Positions 16,901 to 25,713 of a DNA stretch of 64,000 bases are shown in pieces (positions within the stretch are counted from its first letter, which is position 1; each line of letters opens with the position of its first letter). This DNA comes from PGYR01 sp034670025 (GTDB lineage: Bacteria > Bacteroidota > Ignavibacteria > Kapaibacteriales > UBA2268): contig JAXMOE010000001.1 of NCBI GenBank assembly GCA_034670025.1, positions 434,001-498,000 of the forward strand, written 5' to 3'. The notes under the pieces were generated by a model. That model saw only the letters and a list, made by a program, of their open reading frames with translations. It was not told where the DNA came from and made no database searches. Position numbers and translations under genes: made by a program.

Positions 16901-18378
16901 AATAATTTCCCATCTGCATCAGTTTTACCAAGATATTCTTCTACCCCTGGTTGATTTAAAGGGTTGATCACAAGTACTCGAGCATCTTCGACAACTTCAC
17001 CTTCTTTATCTCGTACTGTAAGGTCAATTTCAACAGTTTCTTCTTGCATTATTTCGTATGTATCTTCATCAGAAGTAATCTCTAAATCGGGTTCTGGAGC
17101 AACTTTTATTACAATTCTTTCTGTTTTAGATTTGAGTTCATTATCATCATCAGTTTCTGCAAATATTTCAATCTTATATAATCCGAATTCAGTATCTTCA
17201 GGAATTATGTATAAGTACTCTAATTCACCATTTGCATCAGTTCTCTCAGAAAGTTCAACGAATTGAACGTCTTGTTCAACTTCATTTCTAACGAATAGAT
17301 TTACACCTTCACCTGGGCTGAAAACACCTTCATCATCTGGCTTTTCAACTTTAATACTTAAAATGACTGAATCTTCAGGTGCAACTGGCTCTTCAATATA
17401 ATCCTTATGAGCTGTAACTATTAGCTTAAGAGCTGGTTTTTTATCTATCTCAACTTCGTTTGAAGCCACAGCATCAGATGATAAGTATTCTAATTCCAGT
17501 GTGGCATCAGTTGTCGAAGTTGATGCCAAATCTGATTTTCCGTCATTAGCTATACCTACAATAGCAGTACCTGACTTTTCATCTCCGGTATAGTGTATTT
17601 GGAAATCCCATAACTTTTTGGCTCCAGGGAGTCCTTGCATTTTACCAGCAGCAGCGTTTATCCAAATTTGTCGCGAGTTATCATCATCTTTGAATGCAAA
17701 AAATGAAGAACCACTTGGCAAAGTAGGTCTTCCATGAAAGTTACTTGAACTATGTCTGTAAAGTGGGAAATCTGTTACTGAACCAATTCCATAGAACTTG
17801 GCTTCATCTGGCAATGTGCTGTGCCAATTCCCTAATGGAGAAAGTCCTGTATATGGTTCAAAATCATCTGTTGGCCCCTCCGAATTTCTCAGAATAACAG
17901 GGCCAGTTTGATTTTCAAATTGTAGCATAATATCTCCCAGAAACAACTTTATAGATACAGGTTGGGATGATTTTGCACTAAGAAACACTTTAACTTTCAA
18001 TTTGCCTGAAATCTCATTATTAGTAAGAGTCGGCTCATAATACCAGTTGAAAGTCTTAGTAGAAGGACCATCAGTTTCAGTGAAACCGATATCACCGTCG
18101 AGGTCACTATCGCTTATGTCATCTTCTTCCAGTTCGTAATAATTGACATCTTGATCAAGTATTTCAATTTTGTCAATTTGAATGACTGAAGATTCACGCA
18201 AAACATATTTGACTTCAATATGTGGGTCTCCATCGCCATCTTTTGCAGTTGCAACAACTGTTACAATCGGATTTTCTTGTGCTTCTACAATATTGGGGAA
18301 GTTGAAAAATATCATAAAAGCCAGAAGGCATTTGATGAATTTGTCACCGTTTTTAAATCTTGTATGAGAGTGTTTCAT
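13918..18378 (-). CDS. Very large multidomain T9SS cargo protein
   Basis: 1486 residues. N-terminal signal peptide (hydrophobic LLAFMIFFNFPNIVEAQ). Residues about 310-640 hold three or more Ig-like repeats of the Big_1/macroglobulin type, each with the periodic phrase 'TDANGEL-YxYxIPxDT' or close variants. About 650-1110 is a long beta-rich region with glycine-rich strands and repeated FxGxMEI/GxFDMGYKAD-like elements, unassigned. A PPC-like region and fibronectin-type III-like segments (about 1200-1390) precede the T9SS type A sorting domain (about 1405-1486: AVVPNPVTDE ... GLPSGTYLVKLEA ... KLILIK). AGGAGT lies 5-6 bases before the ATG. Predicted surface or secreted protein; substrate unknown. 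It faces away from the kinase at 18664, with repeat copy C between them. Confidence 0.8.
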   Translation of the reverse strand: MKHSHTRFKNGDKFIKCLLAFMIFFNFPNIVEAQENPIVTVVATAKDGDGDPHIEVKYVLRESSVIQIDKIEILDQDVNYYELEEDDISDSDLDGDIGFTETDGPSTKTFNWYYEPTLTNNEISGKLKVKVFLSAKSSQPVSIKLFLGDIMLQFENQTGPVILRNSEGPTDDFEPYTGLSPLGNWHSTLPDEAKFYGIGSVTDFPLYRHSSSNFHGRPTLPSGSSFFAFKDDDNSRQIWINAAAGKMQGLPGAKKLWDFQIHYTGDEKSGTAIVGIANDGKSDLASTSTTDATLELEYLSSDAVASNEVEIDKKPALKLIVTAHKDYIEEPVAPEDSVILSIKVEKPDDEGVFSPGEGVNLFVRNEVEQDVQFVELSERTDANGELEYLYIIPEDTEFGLYKIEIFAETDDDNELKSKTERIVIKVAPEPDLEITSDEDTYEIMQEETVEIDLTVRDKEGEVVEDARVLVINPLNQPGVEEYLGKTDADGKLLYKYPIPKDTKDSAYEFTFFANETLDEDQKSAPLKVRVIVGEIPVLLISITPNTDYKLKPNESEKIEITVTEEIEGESVPVEDAQIYIQDGLNDEKSFRLLGATNAEGIRPYDILVPEDKEQEEYEIKFYASKDEYVDSEESIVNVDVSVDSCWTEGSFEFCTKTGWEEKEGDPVIKSNGEVLINNLISFNGTMEINKETLKLKANGTFSVKNVPLPGGGNGSITLMSGNLVDVELLGSNGSFTNLLNQSLKSAPKVCGIQVEKISDIKLIGGTNATGVEISASIKIPGFAPGCDKDGKKPVDTGIKVKGLKIQKNAGMYFDGFEVSNLSPAPKFCLNELTYNYDQKLDKLSLGAQFTVPFMKVGAGAALREAKLDSVGFKATLTKGVPIGNTGVCILGLEGKAHGLAFPPLELTFGGTVNNCLNKDLMEITARAGYKAPSTIYINGVANFMKLPTTDYWQITGTPEIKFDYNNSLLKLTSQLKCGTFDGKAYLLNGAFDMGYKADVSKFTGRVNGSLTLPKLPFKGFPYDIIEARLELPYTASMNALINMSENTRHIYTECDFVSLGKFNFQLDLTKASNDTEFFTYNKGKQIIPSIVKQGKSGNSIKPDDSILLADIEKSINIPSNTEWMYVRINNETQAPESKLIMPDGTELTEPDEDANILHFNSDDGMTSFWSVETPMAGEWKIVLLDGSEDDIVEVYLTEKETPFSISATQKDEEVTLSWDVSTFEPTDIIEFYIDDNGDGYDGIQFAEAPATQAEYVFTMADSMGYCSNHIYAYVQTADEELIVTGYADAPVVNNKNSLPPPHDMSAVYYTTGKLMTVNWMPSNMANVAGYYVIVTDKDGNDSTYAIAYANDNQVQFPLESNEGISIRVAAIDGEYRSGCPSEPVDITTDVETGPITGLVFDESRIAVVPNPVTDETNISFKLNSNSYVRLGVYDMYGNKIAELAEGFYEAGVINSSWNPKGLPSGTYLVKLEAEDIYTTQKLILIK

Positions 18379-18554
18379 ATATACTCCTGAAAGTGATTAA
18401 ATATATGTAATTTCTTTAACATTTCTAAATTACTTAATTCAAAAGTCTTATACAAGAATAATTATTGTATTGTAATAATGACTTTCGCCTTTGTTTGGTT
18501 TAAAACTTAAAAATCTGTTTATAGTTATCAATAAATAATTATTAATCACAAAGA

Positions 18555-18617
18555 GTGTACTACAAACTTACACATTAAGCATCTTCATTAGGTTGAAGGT
18601 GCTTTTTTTGTATATTG
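18555..18617 (+). repeat. 63-base dispersed repeat, copy C, with intrinsic terminator
   Basis: Third copy of the repeat at 15-77. It lies in the 285-base divergent gap 18379-18663, pointing toward the kinase gene, with no plus-strand gene upstream that it could terminate. A transcript reaching this terminator must start within the gap itself, so the repeat is either an independent small RNA unit or a leader attenuator for the kinase, whose start is 47 bases further on. The rest of the gap is AT-rich with no further gene. Confidence 0.8.
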
Positions 18618-18663
18618 ACATAAATTTATTAAGTTAAAATCTCAAATAAATAAATTTATCTTT

Positions 18664-20586
18664 ATGCTATATATAATTACAATATTGGTCTTAGTGGCTT
18701 TGATAATCACATTATTGAAGTACAATAGCTTATTGAAAGATTATAATATCCTAAAAGATAGATTTAAGGAACTACAAGATCTTTCTGGCACTGGTTATTT
18801 CGATGGTAGCTTTGCTGATGAGAAAGTATGGTGGAGTGAGGAGCTACACCGAAAAGTGGGCAGACCAATAGAAGACAGGATAGACACTAAGGATAAAGCT
18901 ATTGGACTAATTTATGAGGAAGATAGAGAAGGCTATATGTTGGCAATCCAACAAGCAATTCAAACAAAACAAATATTAGAAGAGGAATACAGAGCTTATA
19001 GCCAAGAGTACAATGAGCTGAGGCATTTCTTCACCAAAGCAAAAATTACATTTGACGACAGTGGCAATCCACTAATGATGCAAGGTGTTGTTAGGGATGT
19101 TACAGCCGAAAAAGAGATAGAAAACAAACTTATATATAGTGAGAAAAGGTACCAAGAATTAACGGACTTGCTACCAATTGGTGTTTTTGAAATTGATAAT
19201 GATTTCAATCTAATTTATACTAACAAGAAATTACTCGAAATTTATGACATTGAACAAGATAAAGAATTAATTGGTGAAAGTATAATAGATTATTTGCCCT
19301 CTCATAAATCTAAAGATATCAGCAATAAATTAGAATCAATGAACCCAGATGATTATTTGTTTAATAGCGAGTACAAAGTAAATACTGCGACAAACAATCA
19401 AATTGATATACTGCTATATGCATCGCCTATCTATAATAAAAACTCAAAAATTGGATACCGTGGTACAATTGCTGATATCACCGAAAGAAAGCGAGAACAG
19501 TTGGAGCTACAGAAAATATCTAAACTTGAATCTCTTAGCTCATTGGCTGGAGGAATAGCACATAACTTCAAGAATATACTTTCTGCTATCACTTTGTCAG
19601 TAGATATGATAAAGATGCAAAACAACACTAATGACAGAGAGTTAAACAGAATTAGTTCGAGCTTAGATAAAGCAAATGCTATTGCCACCAAATTTCAAAC
19701 ATATACTAAGTCTTATCTACCGAATTATAACTTATGCGATATTAATGATATAGTTAGCGACGCTGCTGATTTGGTCAAAGCCGGTTCGACCAATCGCTTT
19801 GAATTAGATTTAGATAAAAGCATTGAAGAAATTGACTTGGATGAAATGCAGATACATGAAGTGATAATGAATTTACTTCTGAACGCCGATCAATCAATGG
19901 AATCAACTGGCTCAGTAAAAGTATGTACAGAGATAGCTAAAATCAATAATGAAGCTTATGTAAAGTTAATAGTTGAAGACAATGGGACTGGGATAGAGAA
20001 AAATCATATTGATAAAATATTCAATCCTTTTTTTACAACCAAAAAGAATGGACATGGATTGGGTTTGCTGACAGTCCATTCTATCATAAAGCAACACAAT
20101 GGTGATATAACTGTAGAGTCAGAAATCAACGAGGGTACTAAAATTGAAATATTGCTACCTTACAAAAAGACTTCTACTTCAAAATTAAAAAATAGTGAAT
20201 CACTAAACTTGTCTAAGAAAAAGTATAATATTGCTATGCTAGATGACGAAGAGATAATAACATCCACTATTAAAGAAATGTTTGACTTAAAAGGCGAGAT
20301 GAACTTAACAGTTTACAACAACCCAGAGGTGTTTTTAGAAGAGTATAGTAAGAATAATGGCTTTGATCTTGTTATACTGGATATTAATTTGGTCGGTTAT
20401 AAATTGAATGGCTATGAAGTACTGAATGAAATCAGAAAATCTAACAAAGATGTTAAATCAATATTGTTCAGTGCTTTAATGAACGAAGAAGTGAAAAAAC
20501 AAATCAATGACGAAAATACTTATGCACTTAATAAACCAGCTAATTATAACACTATTCGCAATAAGATAATAGAGGCCTTAGCGTGA
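18664..20586 (+). CDS. PAS-domain hybrid sensor histidine kinase with receiver domain
   Basis: 640 residues. One N-terminal membrane segment (about 2-20), a coil, two PAS/PAC domains (about 40-150 and 160-280, each ending in a GxxRDVTAEK / GTIADITERK motif), a dimerisation helix with phospho-acceptor His300 in GGIAHNFKN, and an HATPase domain (about 405-510: NLLLNADQS, VEDNGTGI, FFTTKKNGHGLGL). A C-terminal receiver domain (about 525-640) has the phosphate-accepting Asp573 in VILDINL. It should pass phosphate from ATP via His300 to Asp573 and then to an Hpt protein or response regulator elsewhere. The signal is unknown. Transcription must pass, or start after, the terminator in repeat copy C. 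Confidence 0.9.
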   Translation: MLYIITILVLVALIITLLKYNSLLKDYNILKDRFKELQDLSGTGYFDGSFADEKVWWSEELHRKVGRPIEDRIDTKDKAIGLIYEEDREGYMLAIQQAIQTKQILEEEYRAYSQEYNELRHFFTKAKITFDDSGNPLMMQGVVRDVTAEKEIENKLIYSEKRYQELTDLLPIGVFEIDNDFNLIYTNKKLLEIYDIEQDKELIGESIIDYLPSHKSKDISNKLESMNPDDYLFNSEYKVNTATNNQIDILLYASPIYNKNSKIGYRGTIADITERKREQLELQKISKLESLSSLAGGIAHNFKNILSAITLSVDMIKMQNNTNDRELNRISSSLDKANAIATKFQTYTKSYLPNYNLCDINDIVSDAADLVKAGSTNRFELDLDKSIEEIDLDEMQIHEVIMNLLLNADQSMESTGSVKVCTEIAKINNEAYVKLIVEDNGTGIEKNHIDKIFNPFFTTKKNGHGLGLLTVHSIIKQHNGDITVESEINEGTKIEILLPYKKTSTSKLKNSESLNLSKKKYNIAMLDDEEIITSTIKEMFDLKGEMNLTVYNNPEVFLEEYSKNNGFDLVILDINLVGYKLNGYEVLNEIRKSNKDVKSILFSALMNEEVKKQINDENTYALNKPANYNTIRNKIIEALA

Positions 20587-20625
20587 GGTATTACTAATCA
20601 TCTCGCCAAGACCCAATAAATAAAC

Positions 20626-22701
20626 TTACATTCCCAATGTGTTAAATATAAACTTCCATTGCAAATAAGAATTTTCTATTTGTTTTTCTATCGATTGTCC
20701 ACTTCCGTGACCAGAATCAAAATCTACAAACAAAAATACATCATTCTTCTGTCCAGGATTGTTTTGCAGGGCAGCTGCAAATTTCTTAGCGTGCAGAGGG
20801 TCAACCCTAGTATCATTTTCACCAGCTTTAACTAATGTGATTGGGTAATTTACACCTGCTTTTATGTTGTGAAGTGGAGAGTATTCCTTTATATACTCAT
20901 AGTCTTCTTCCTTGTCTGGGTCGCCATATTCAGGAATCCAATAGCGTGCAATCAAGAATTTGTGGTATCTTAGCATATCTAACAGTGGTACTGCAACAAT
21001 TGCAGATTTGAACAGTTCAGGTCTTTGCACTAGGCAAGCTCCAGTTAGCAACCCACCATTACTTCCACCGAGAATACAAAGTTTATCTGAGTTCGTGAAT
21101 TTCTCTTCTATTAGATACTCTGCCGCAGAGATAAAGTCGTCGAACACATTTTGTTTTTTGTCTAACATTCCCGCTTTGTGCCAGTTCTCACCGTACTCGC
21201 TACCTCCACGGAGTCCAGCTACAGCATATACACCACCTCTATTGATAAACGATGCTTTGTCTCCCAAAAACGAAGGTCCCATAGATATATTAAATCCGCC
21301 ATAACCATAAAGTAGAGTTGGGTTTGTGCCATCAAGCTCAATGTCTTTTCTGTATGATAAGAATAAGGGTACTTTAGTTCCATCTTTCGAAGTAAAGAAA
21401 ACTAATTCAGACTTAATGTTATCCGTGTCCACAGGCAACTCATCTTGGTAGTAAAATTCCCACTCCAAAGTCTTCCCGTCTAATTTGTATAGTTTTGTTG
21501 GGCTAGTGAATGTTGTTAATCCAACGAAAACAGTGTTCATATCTTCATTATAGCTAATGCCCGAAACATCGCCAAATTCAGGAGCTTCCAATTCTTTTAT
21601 ATATTTTCCATCAAAATCATAAACAGCTATCCTCTTTAGTACATCTTTTTTGTAAAGCACTAATATATGATCAGTAGTGATTACGAAGCTTTGAAGCACT
21701 GTTTCTTTTTCAGGATAAAATTCTTTCCAGTTTTTGAAATCTGGTTTATCTATGTCTGTTATATAAATCTTAAAATTAGGTGCTTCGTGGTTCGATTTGA
21801 AATAGATTTTACCATTTCTTACTGTCGGATACGATTCAAATTCTTTGGATTGGTATATTACTTTCGGTTCTTCGTTGCTGTTTTGGCTTCTAACTCGTAA
21901 AGTGTTGGAGTAGAAATCACCTTTACTGAAAAAAGTAAGACCGCCGTGCTTAGAATCCCAAACGCTTGCTATGTCTTTCGAGTCCTCAGGTGTGTCTAAC
22001 AATACATCATCACTTCTCTCAGTACCAATTTTGTGCTTATATACTCTGATTGGTTCTTGTTTGTCAATCATTTCGCGAGTTCTAACTGTTATGTAAGCGT
22101 AATCTTCATCTTTTGCGAAAGAGAATGAACGAAGCCCTGTAATATCATCACCAGTGATTTTACCAGTCTTGGTGTCCATAAGTCTGTATGTCCTAATCTC
22201 ATCTCCTTTGAATTGAGTACCAACAGCAGCAATATTACCATCTTCGGTAAAGTCGATTCCTGCTAGTGAAGTATTACCAGAGTCATCCAAATCGATAGGG
22301 GAGAATAAACGGATTTCGTTACCATCGATGATAGTATAAAGTGTGTTGTGTTGCTCACCTTTCTTTCTTGCCCAGAAGTATTCTCTTTGCGAAATAAAAA
22401 ATGGAGCACTGTGGTAATCTCTATCTTTTAGCTCCATCAACTCATCTTTCAAACCAGGTATATCATTGCCATGGTTAAGGATATAATCTACAGTCGATTC
22501 GTGTTGTTTTTTTGACCATTCCTTTACTTTCGGATTGTCTTTGTTCTCTAACCAACGATAATCGTCTTTGATTATTTCGCTGTGAAGAGTATCGTAAACT
22601 GTTTCTATTTTTGTTTTGGGCGGCTCGTAGTTAGTCATCTCTGAACTATTTGCCACAGCCCCTGTTGTTATTGCCATAATTATTATTGCTATTAATTTCA
22701 T
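20626..22701 (-). CDS. Prolyl oligopeptidase family serine protease (S9A)
   Basis: 691 residues, the usual length for prolyl oligopeptidases. A short hydrophobic start (MKLIAIIIMAITTGAVA) suggests export to the periplasm. A seven-bladed propeller (about 80-430) precedes the alpha/beta-hydrolase domain. The catalytic triad is visible: Ser547 in GGSNGG, Asp630 in GENDTRVD and His665 in DSGHGSG; Arg632 matches the substrate-binding Arg of the family. It should cleave short peptides after proline. It stands downstream of mutS2 in the same direction with a 21-base gap and converges with the kinase at 18664. Confidence 0.92.
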   Translation of the reverse strand: MKLIAIIIMAITTGAVANSSEMTNYEPPKTKIETVYDTLHSEIIKDDYRWLENKDNPKVKEWSKKQHESTVDYILNHGNDIPGLKDELMELKDRDYHSAPFFISQREYFWARKKGEQHNTLYTIIDGNEIRLFSPIDLDDSGNTSLAGIDFTEDGNIAAVGTQFKGDEIRTYRLMDTKTGKITGDDITGLRSFSFAKDEDYAYITVRTREMIDKQEPIRVYKHKIGTERSDDVLLDTPEDSKDIASVWDSKHGGLTFFSKGDFYSNTLRVRSQNSNEEPKVIYQSKEFESYPTVRNGKIYFKSNHEAPNFKIYITDIDKPDFKNWKEFYPEKETVLQSFVITTDHILVLYKKDVLKRIAVYDFDGKYIKELEAPEFGDVSGISYNEDMNTVFVGLTTFTSPTKLYKLDGKTLEWEFYYQDELPVDTDNIKSELVFFTSKDGTKVPLFLSYRKDIELDGTNPTLLYGYGGFNISMGPSFLGDKASFINRGGVYAVAGLRGGSEYGENWHKAGMLDKKQNVFDDFISAAEYLIEEKFTNSDKLCILGGSNGGLLTGACLVQRPELFKSAIVAVPLLDMLRYHKFLIARYWIPEYGDPDKEEDYEYIKEYSPLHNIKAGVNYPITLVKAGENDTRVDPLHAKKFAAALQNNPGQKNDVFLFVDFDSGHGSGQSIEKQIENSYLQWKFIFNTLGM

Positions 22702-22722
22702 AATTAACTCATATGTGAAAAT

Positions 22723-25095
22723 TTATTTTATTTCTATTATTGTTACTCCAGAACCACCTTCAGAGAGGTTCCCATCTCGGAATTTGGTAACTGCAGATTG
22801 TATATTCAAATATTCGTGTAGTGCCGAACGCAAAGCGCCTGTTCCTTTTCCGTGAAGAATTGTTATAAAAGGAATGCCTGCTACTATGGCATCATTGAGG
22901 AAAGATTCTACTTTTGCAATAGCATCATTTACTCTTTCTCCTCTTATATCCAATCTCGTCTCTACGTCAAACTTGATGTAGTCTTTGTTCGAAGTGTTTG
23001 TTTCGATTCCTTTTACTTTGCCCTTTACTTTGGTTAGCTTGTTAACTTTTGTTTTGAACTTTAACCCGTTGAATTCAACTATTGCAGATTTACCATCATC
23101 AACCAGTTCAACCAATTTTCCAACAGTGTCATATTCATCTATCCGGACTGAATCGCCATCTTCGTACTCTACAGTTTTGTTAACGGTTGGTTTTTCTTTA
23201 GGATTTGAAATTGATTTTTTCAAGTGTTCTTTTCGTTTGTCAAACTCTTTTTTTATCTCACCAACTTGTTTCTTGCCTTCTTGAACTTCTCTAATAGTGT
23301 TTTCGATTAACTTGTTTGCTTCATCAAGAATAGAGCTAGCATTTCTTTTAGCTTCCTCTTTGTAGTTAGCTTTGTTCTTTCTTAGCTCGGAGAGAAGTCT
23401 GTCGTACTCTTCTTGTTTCTGCTTAGCTTTGTTTTTTGCTTTCTCGGCTTCTAACTTTAGTTTCTCAGCAGTCTTTCTATATTGTATTATTTCTGCTATC
23501 CCTTTATCTATTTCTGAACTTTTATCGTTTAGATAAGATTTGGAGCGTTCTAAAATTTTGCTTGATAGACCAATACTTTCAGCCAAATTGAAGGCATAAC
23601 TATTTCCAGGAATACCCGGTAAAAATGTATAAGTCGGTTTTAAGTTTTCTTCATCAAATTCGAGAGAAGCGTTTTCAATATTCTCTTTGTTAAGTGCATA
23701 GGTCTTAAGGGAAGATTGGTGAGTAGTAACAACAAACTTCAGATTATACTTTAGTGTAGTATCTAAGATACCAGAAGCAAGAGCTGATCCTTCCTGTGGG
23801 TCAGTTCCTGAGCATATCTCATCAACTAGAAACAGGGAATCTTCAGCCGCAACATCTAATACATCTTTTATGTTTTTCATTTGCGACGAAAACGTGCTCA
23901 AATCCATTTCAATTGACTGATGGTCACCTATACTCGTATAAATATCTCTGAGACCAGTTTTACAATATCCTAGTGGATAAATCCCAGACATAGACATAAG
24001 CAGATTAAGACCTATGTTTTTTAAGGCCACTGTTTTACCACCGGCATTTGGTCCCGAAATCAGATGACCCTGCTTTTTATCATCAAAGTTGATGGATAGG
24101 GGAGTGACTTCTGATTTATTTTTATTCTTAACTAAAAGTGGATGATAAATATCCTTTAGCTCAATAGATTTGCTATCCGATATTTCTGGCTTAAAGCCAT
24201 CGTACTTTTTAGCATATTTAGCTTTTGCTTGCGATAAGTCTAATCTATAAATTATACTATTCGATATTTCTAATTGTTTTGCCTCTTTGCCGACTTCCTT
24301 AGTAAGCGAAGTTAGTATTCTGTTTATTTCTTTTTTCTCTTCATTTTTAAGAACAGACAAACTATTGTTTAGCTCTATGATTTCCGATGGCTCTAAAAAG
24401 ACAGTGTTCCCAGTGTTTGACAAACCATGGATAATGCCTGGTATTTGTCTTTTGAACTCTGTTTTTACAGGAATTACAAATCTTTCTTCCCTAAGTGTAT
24501 AGAAATCCTCTTGCAACAAATCATCTTTGAAAGTCTTTTTCAGAATTGATTCTAACTTATTTCTCAATCTATCAGAAGTTGATATAATATTTTTTCTAAT
24601 ACTATAAAGCTCTTTTGTAGCATTATCTTTTATTTCACCATTGTCCTCTATTGCATCTTCAATATGCTTTTCGACATAATGATTGAAATGTAAATTTTCT
24701 GAAATTTCTTTTAAGTAAATAAAATCTTCAGAAATTGAAGAAATGAAATTAAATACCAGTCTGAATGCCCTAAGATTATCTTTTATTTTTAGTAAATCAT
24801 TCGGTTCTAATGCTGAGTTATGAATTTGAGATTTTTTCAGATAATTATCAATATCCCTTGCTGAACCAAGCGGTAACTCTTTGTCATTTCTAAGAAGCGT
24901 ATTGATCTCATCAATAACCTCTAATTCTCTTATTAAATCATCAACGTTGCTATAAGGTGCAATTTCAGAACTCATTTCAACTGCTCTATTAGTCAAACAG
25001 TGCCTTGAAATTTCTTTTAGAACAGCTCCGAATTCTAATTCATTTTTTGTTTCTTGTAGTAATCTTCTATTTAATAATTCTACTTGATTGCTCAT
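22723..25095 (-). CDS. mutS2: Endonuclease MutS2
   Basis: 790 residues, typical of MutS2. It lacks the mismatch-recognition domain of MutS. It has the core/lever domains (1-320), the ATPase domain with Walker A GPNAGGKT (348-355) and Walker B region FLVDEICSGTDP, a long coiled coil (about 520-630), a KOW-like middle part, and a C-terminal Smr nuclease domain (about 710-790) with LDIRGERV and HGKGTGALR. MutS2 proteins act on branched DNA to limit recombination and, in Bacillus, on collided ribosomes. The start codon overlaps the stop codon of the YqeY gene by one base (TAATG), so the two are translationally coupled. Confidence 0.93.
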   Translation of the reverse strand: MSNQVELLNRRLLQETKNELEFGAVLKEISRHCLTNRAVEMSSEIAPYSNVDDLIRELEVIDEINTLLRNDKELPLGSARDIDNYLKKSQIHNSALEPNDLLKIKDNLRAFRLVFNFISSISEDFIYLKEISENLHFNHYVEKHIEDAIEDNGEIKDNATKELYSIRKNIISTSDRLRNKLESILKKTFKDDLLQEDFYTLREERFVIPVKTEFKRQIPGIIHGLSNTGNTVFLEPSEIIELNNSLSVLKNEEKKEINRILTSLTKEVGKEAKQLEISNSIIYRLDLSQAKAKYAKKYDGFKPEISDSKSIELKDIYHPLLVKNKNKSEVTPLSINFDDKKQGHLISGPNAGGKTVALKNIGLNLLMSMSGIYPLGYCKTGLRDIYTSIGDHQSIEMDLSTFSSQMKNIKDVLDVAAEDSLFLVDEICSGTDPQEGSALASGILDTTLKYNLKFVVTTHQSSLKTYALNKENIENASLEFDEENLKPTYTFLPGIPGNSYAFNLAESIGLSSKILERSKSYLNDKSSEIDKGIAEIIQYRKTAEKLKLEAEKAKNKAKQKQEEYDRLLSELRKNKANYKEEAKRNASSILDEANKLIENTIREVQEGKKQVGEIKKEFDKRKEHLKKSISNPKEKPTVNKTVEYEDGDSVRIDEYDTVGKLVELVDDGKSAIVEFNGLKFKTKVNKLTKVKGKVKGIETNTSNKDYIKFDVETRLDIRGERVNDAIAKVESFLNDAIVAGIPFITILHGKGTGALRSALHEYLNIQSAVTKFRDGNLSEGGSGVTIIEIK

Positions 25096-25547
25096 TAACT
25101 ATCACTCAATAATTTTCTTACTACTTGCTGCACAGCACTACCATCGGCCTTACCTTTAACTTCTTGCATTGCCACACCCATGACTTTGCCCATGTCAGAC
25201 ATTTCTTTAGCTTCTGTTTTCTTAATAATAGAAAGTATAATCGTGTTTAGTTCTTCTTCTGAAAGCTGTGCTGGTAGATATTCTTGAATTATATTTAATT
25301 CAGTTTTCTCATTTTCAGCTAACTCTGTTCTTCCTGCTTGTAAGTACATAGCTATGGAATCTTTTCTGTTTTTTGCTGCTTTATTCAAAAGTTCAATTGC
25401 TTTTTCTTCTGTAAGTTCTTCCTTCTTACCACTTTTCTGAAATTCTAATATCATAGCACGAAGTGACCTAAGTGTTTCTAATCTTTTCTTTTGACCAGAT
25501 TTAAGTGCGGTTTTCATATCAGTGGTTATTCTGTCTTCAAATTTCAT
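25095..25547 (-). CDS. GatB/YqeY domain protein
   Basis: 150 residues, full length for the YqeY family. The N-terminal helical half (KTALKSGQKKRLETLRSLRAMI) and the C-terminal half (QEYLPAQLSEEEL, DMGKVMGVAMQEVKGKADGS) match the tRNA-binding tail domain of GatB that is found alone in YqeY. These proteins are thought to bind tRNA and affect amidotransferase or tRNA stability; no firm activity is established. Ribosome binding site GGAGAG before the ATG. Operon with mutS2. Confidence 0.9.
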   Translation of the reverse strand: MKFEDRITTDMKTALKSGQKKRLETLRSLRAMILEFQKSGKKEELTEEKAIELLNKAAKNRKDSIAMYLQAGRTELAENEKTELNIIQEYLPAQLSEEELNTIILSIIKKTEAKEMSDMGKVMGVAMQEVKGKADGSAVQQVVRKLLSDS

Positions 25548-25713
25548 TTTTTCTCTCCTTCAAAAGCTAATAAAAATCACAGTAATATATTTTATAGCTT
25601 TCTATTAAAATCGTATATTTACAATTATCAAATTTATTAATATTAAAAACTATATACGAGTAAAACTTAGACATAGTTTAAATTAAAAACAAACACAAAA
25701 CTCAATAAGATTT

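Noticed and set aside
16964..17266. Antisense Ser/Thr-rich frame within the 1486-residue cargo gene
   Set aside because: Low-complexity shadow of acidic Ig-like repeats; no start signals.
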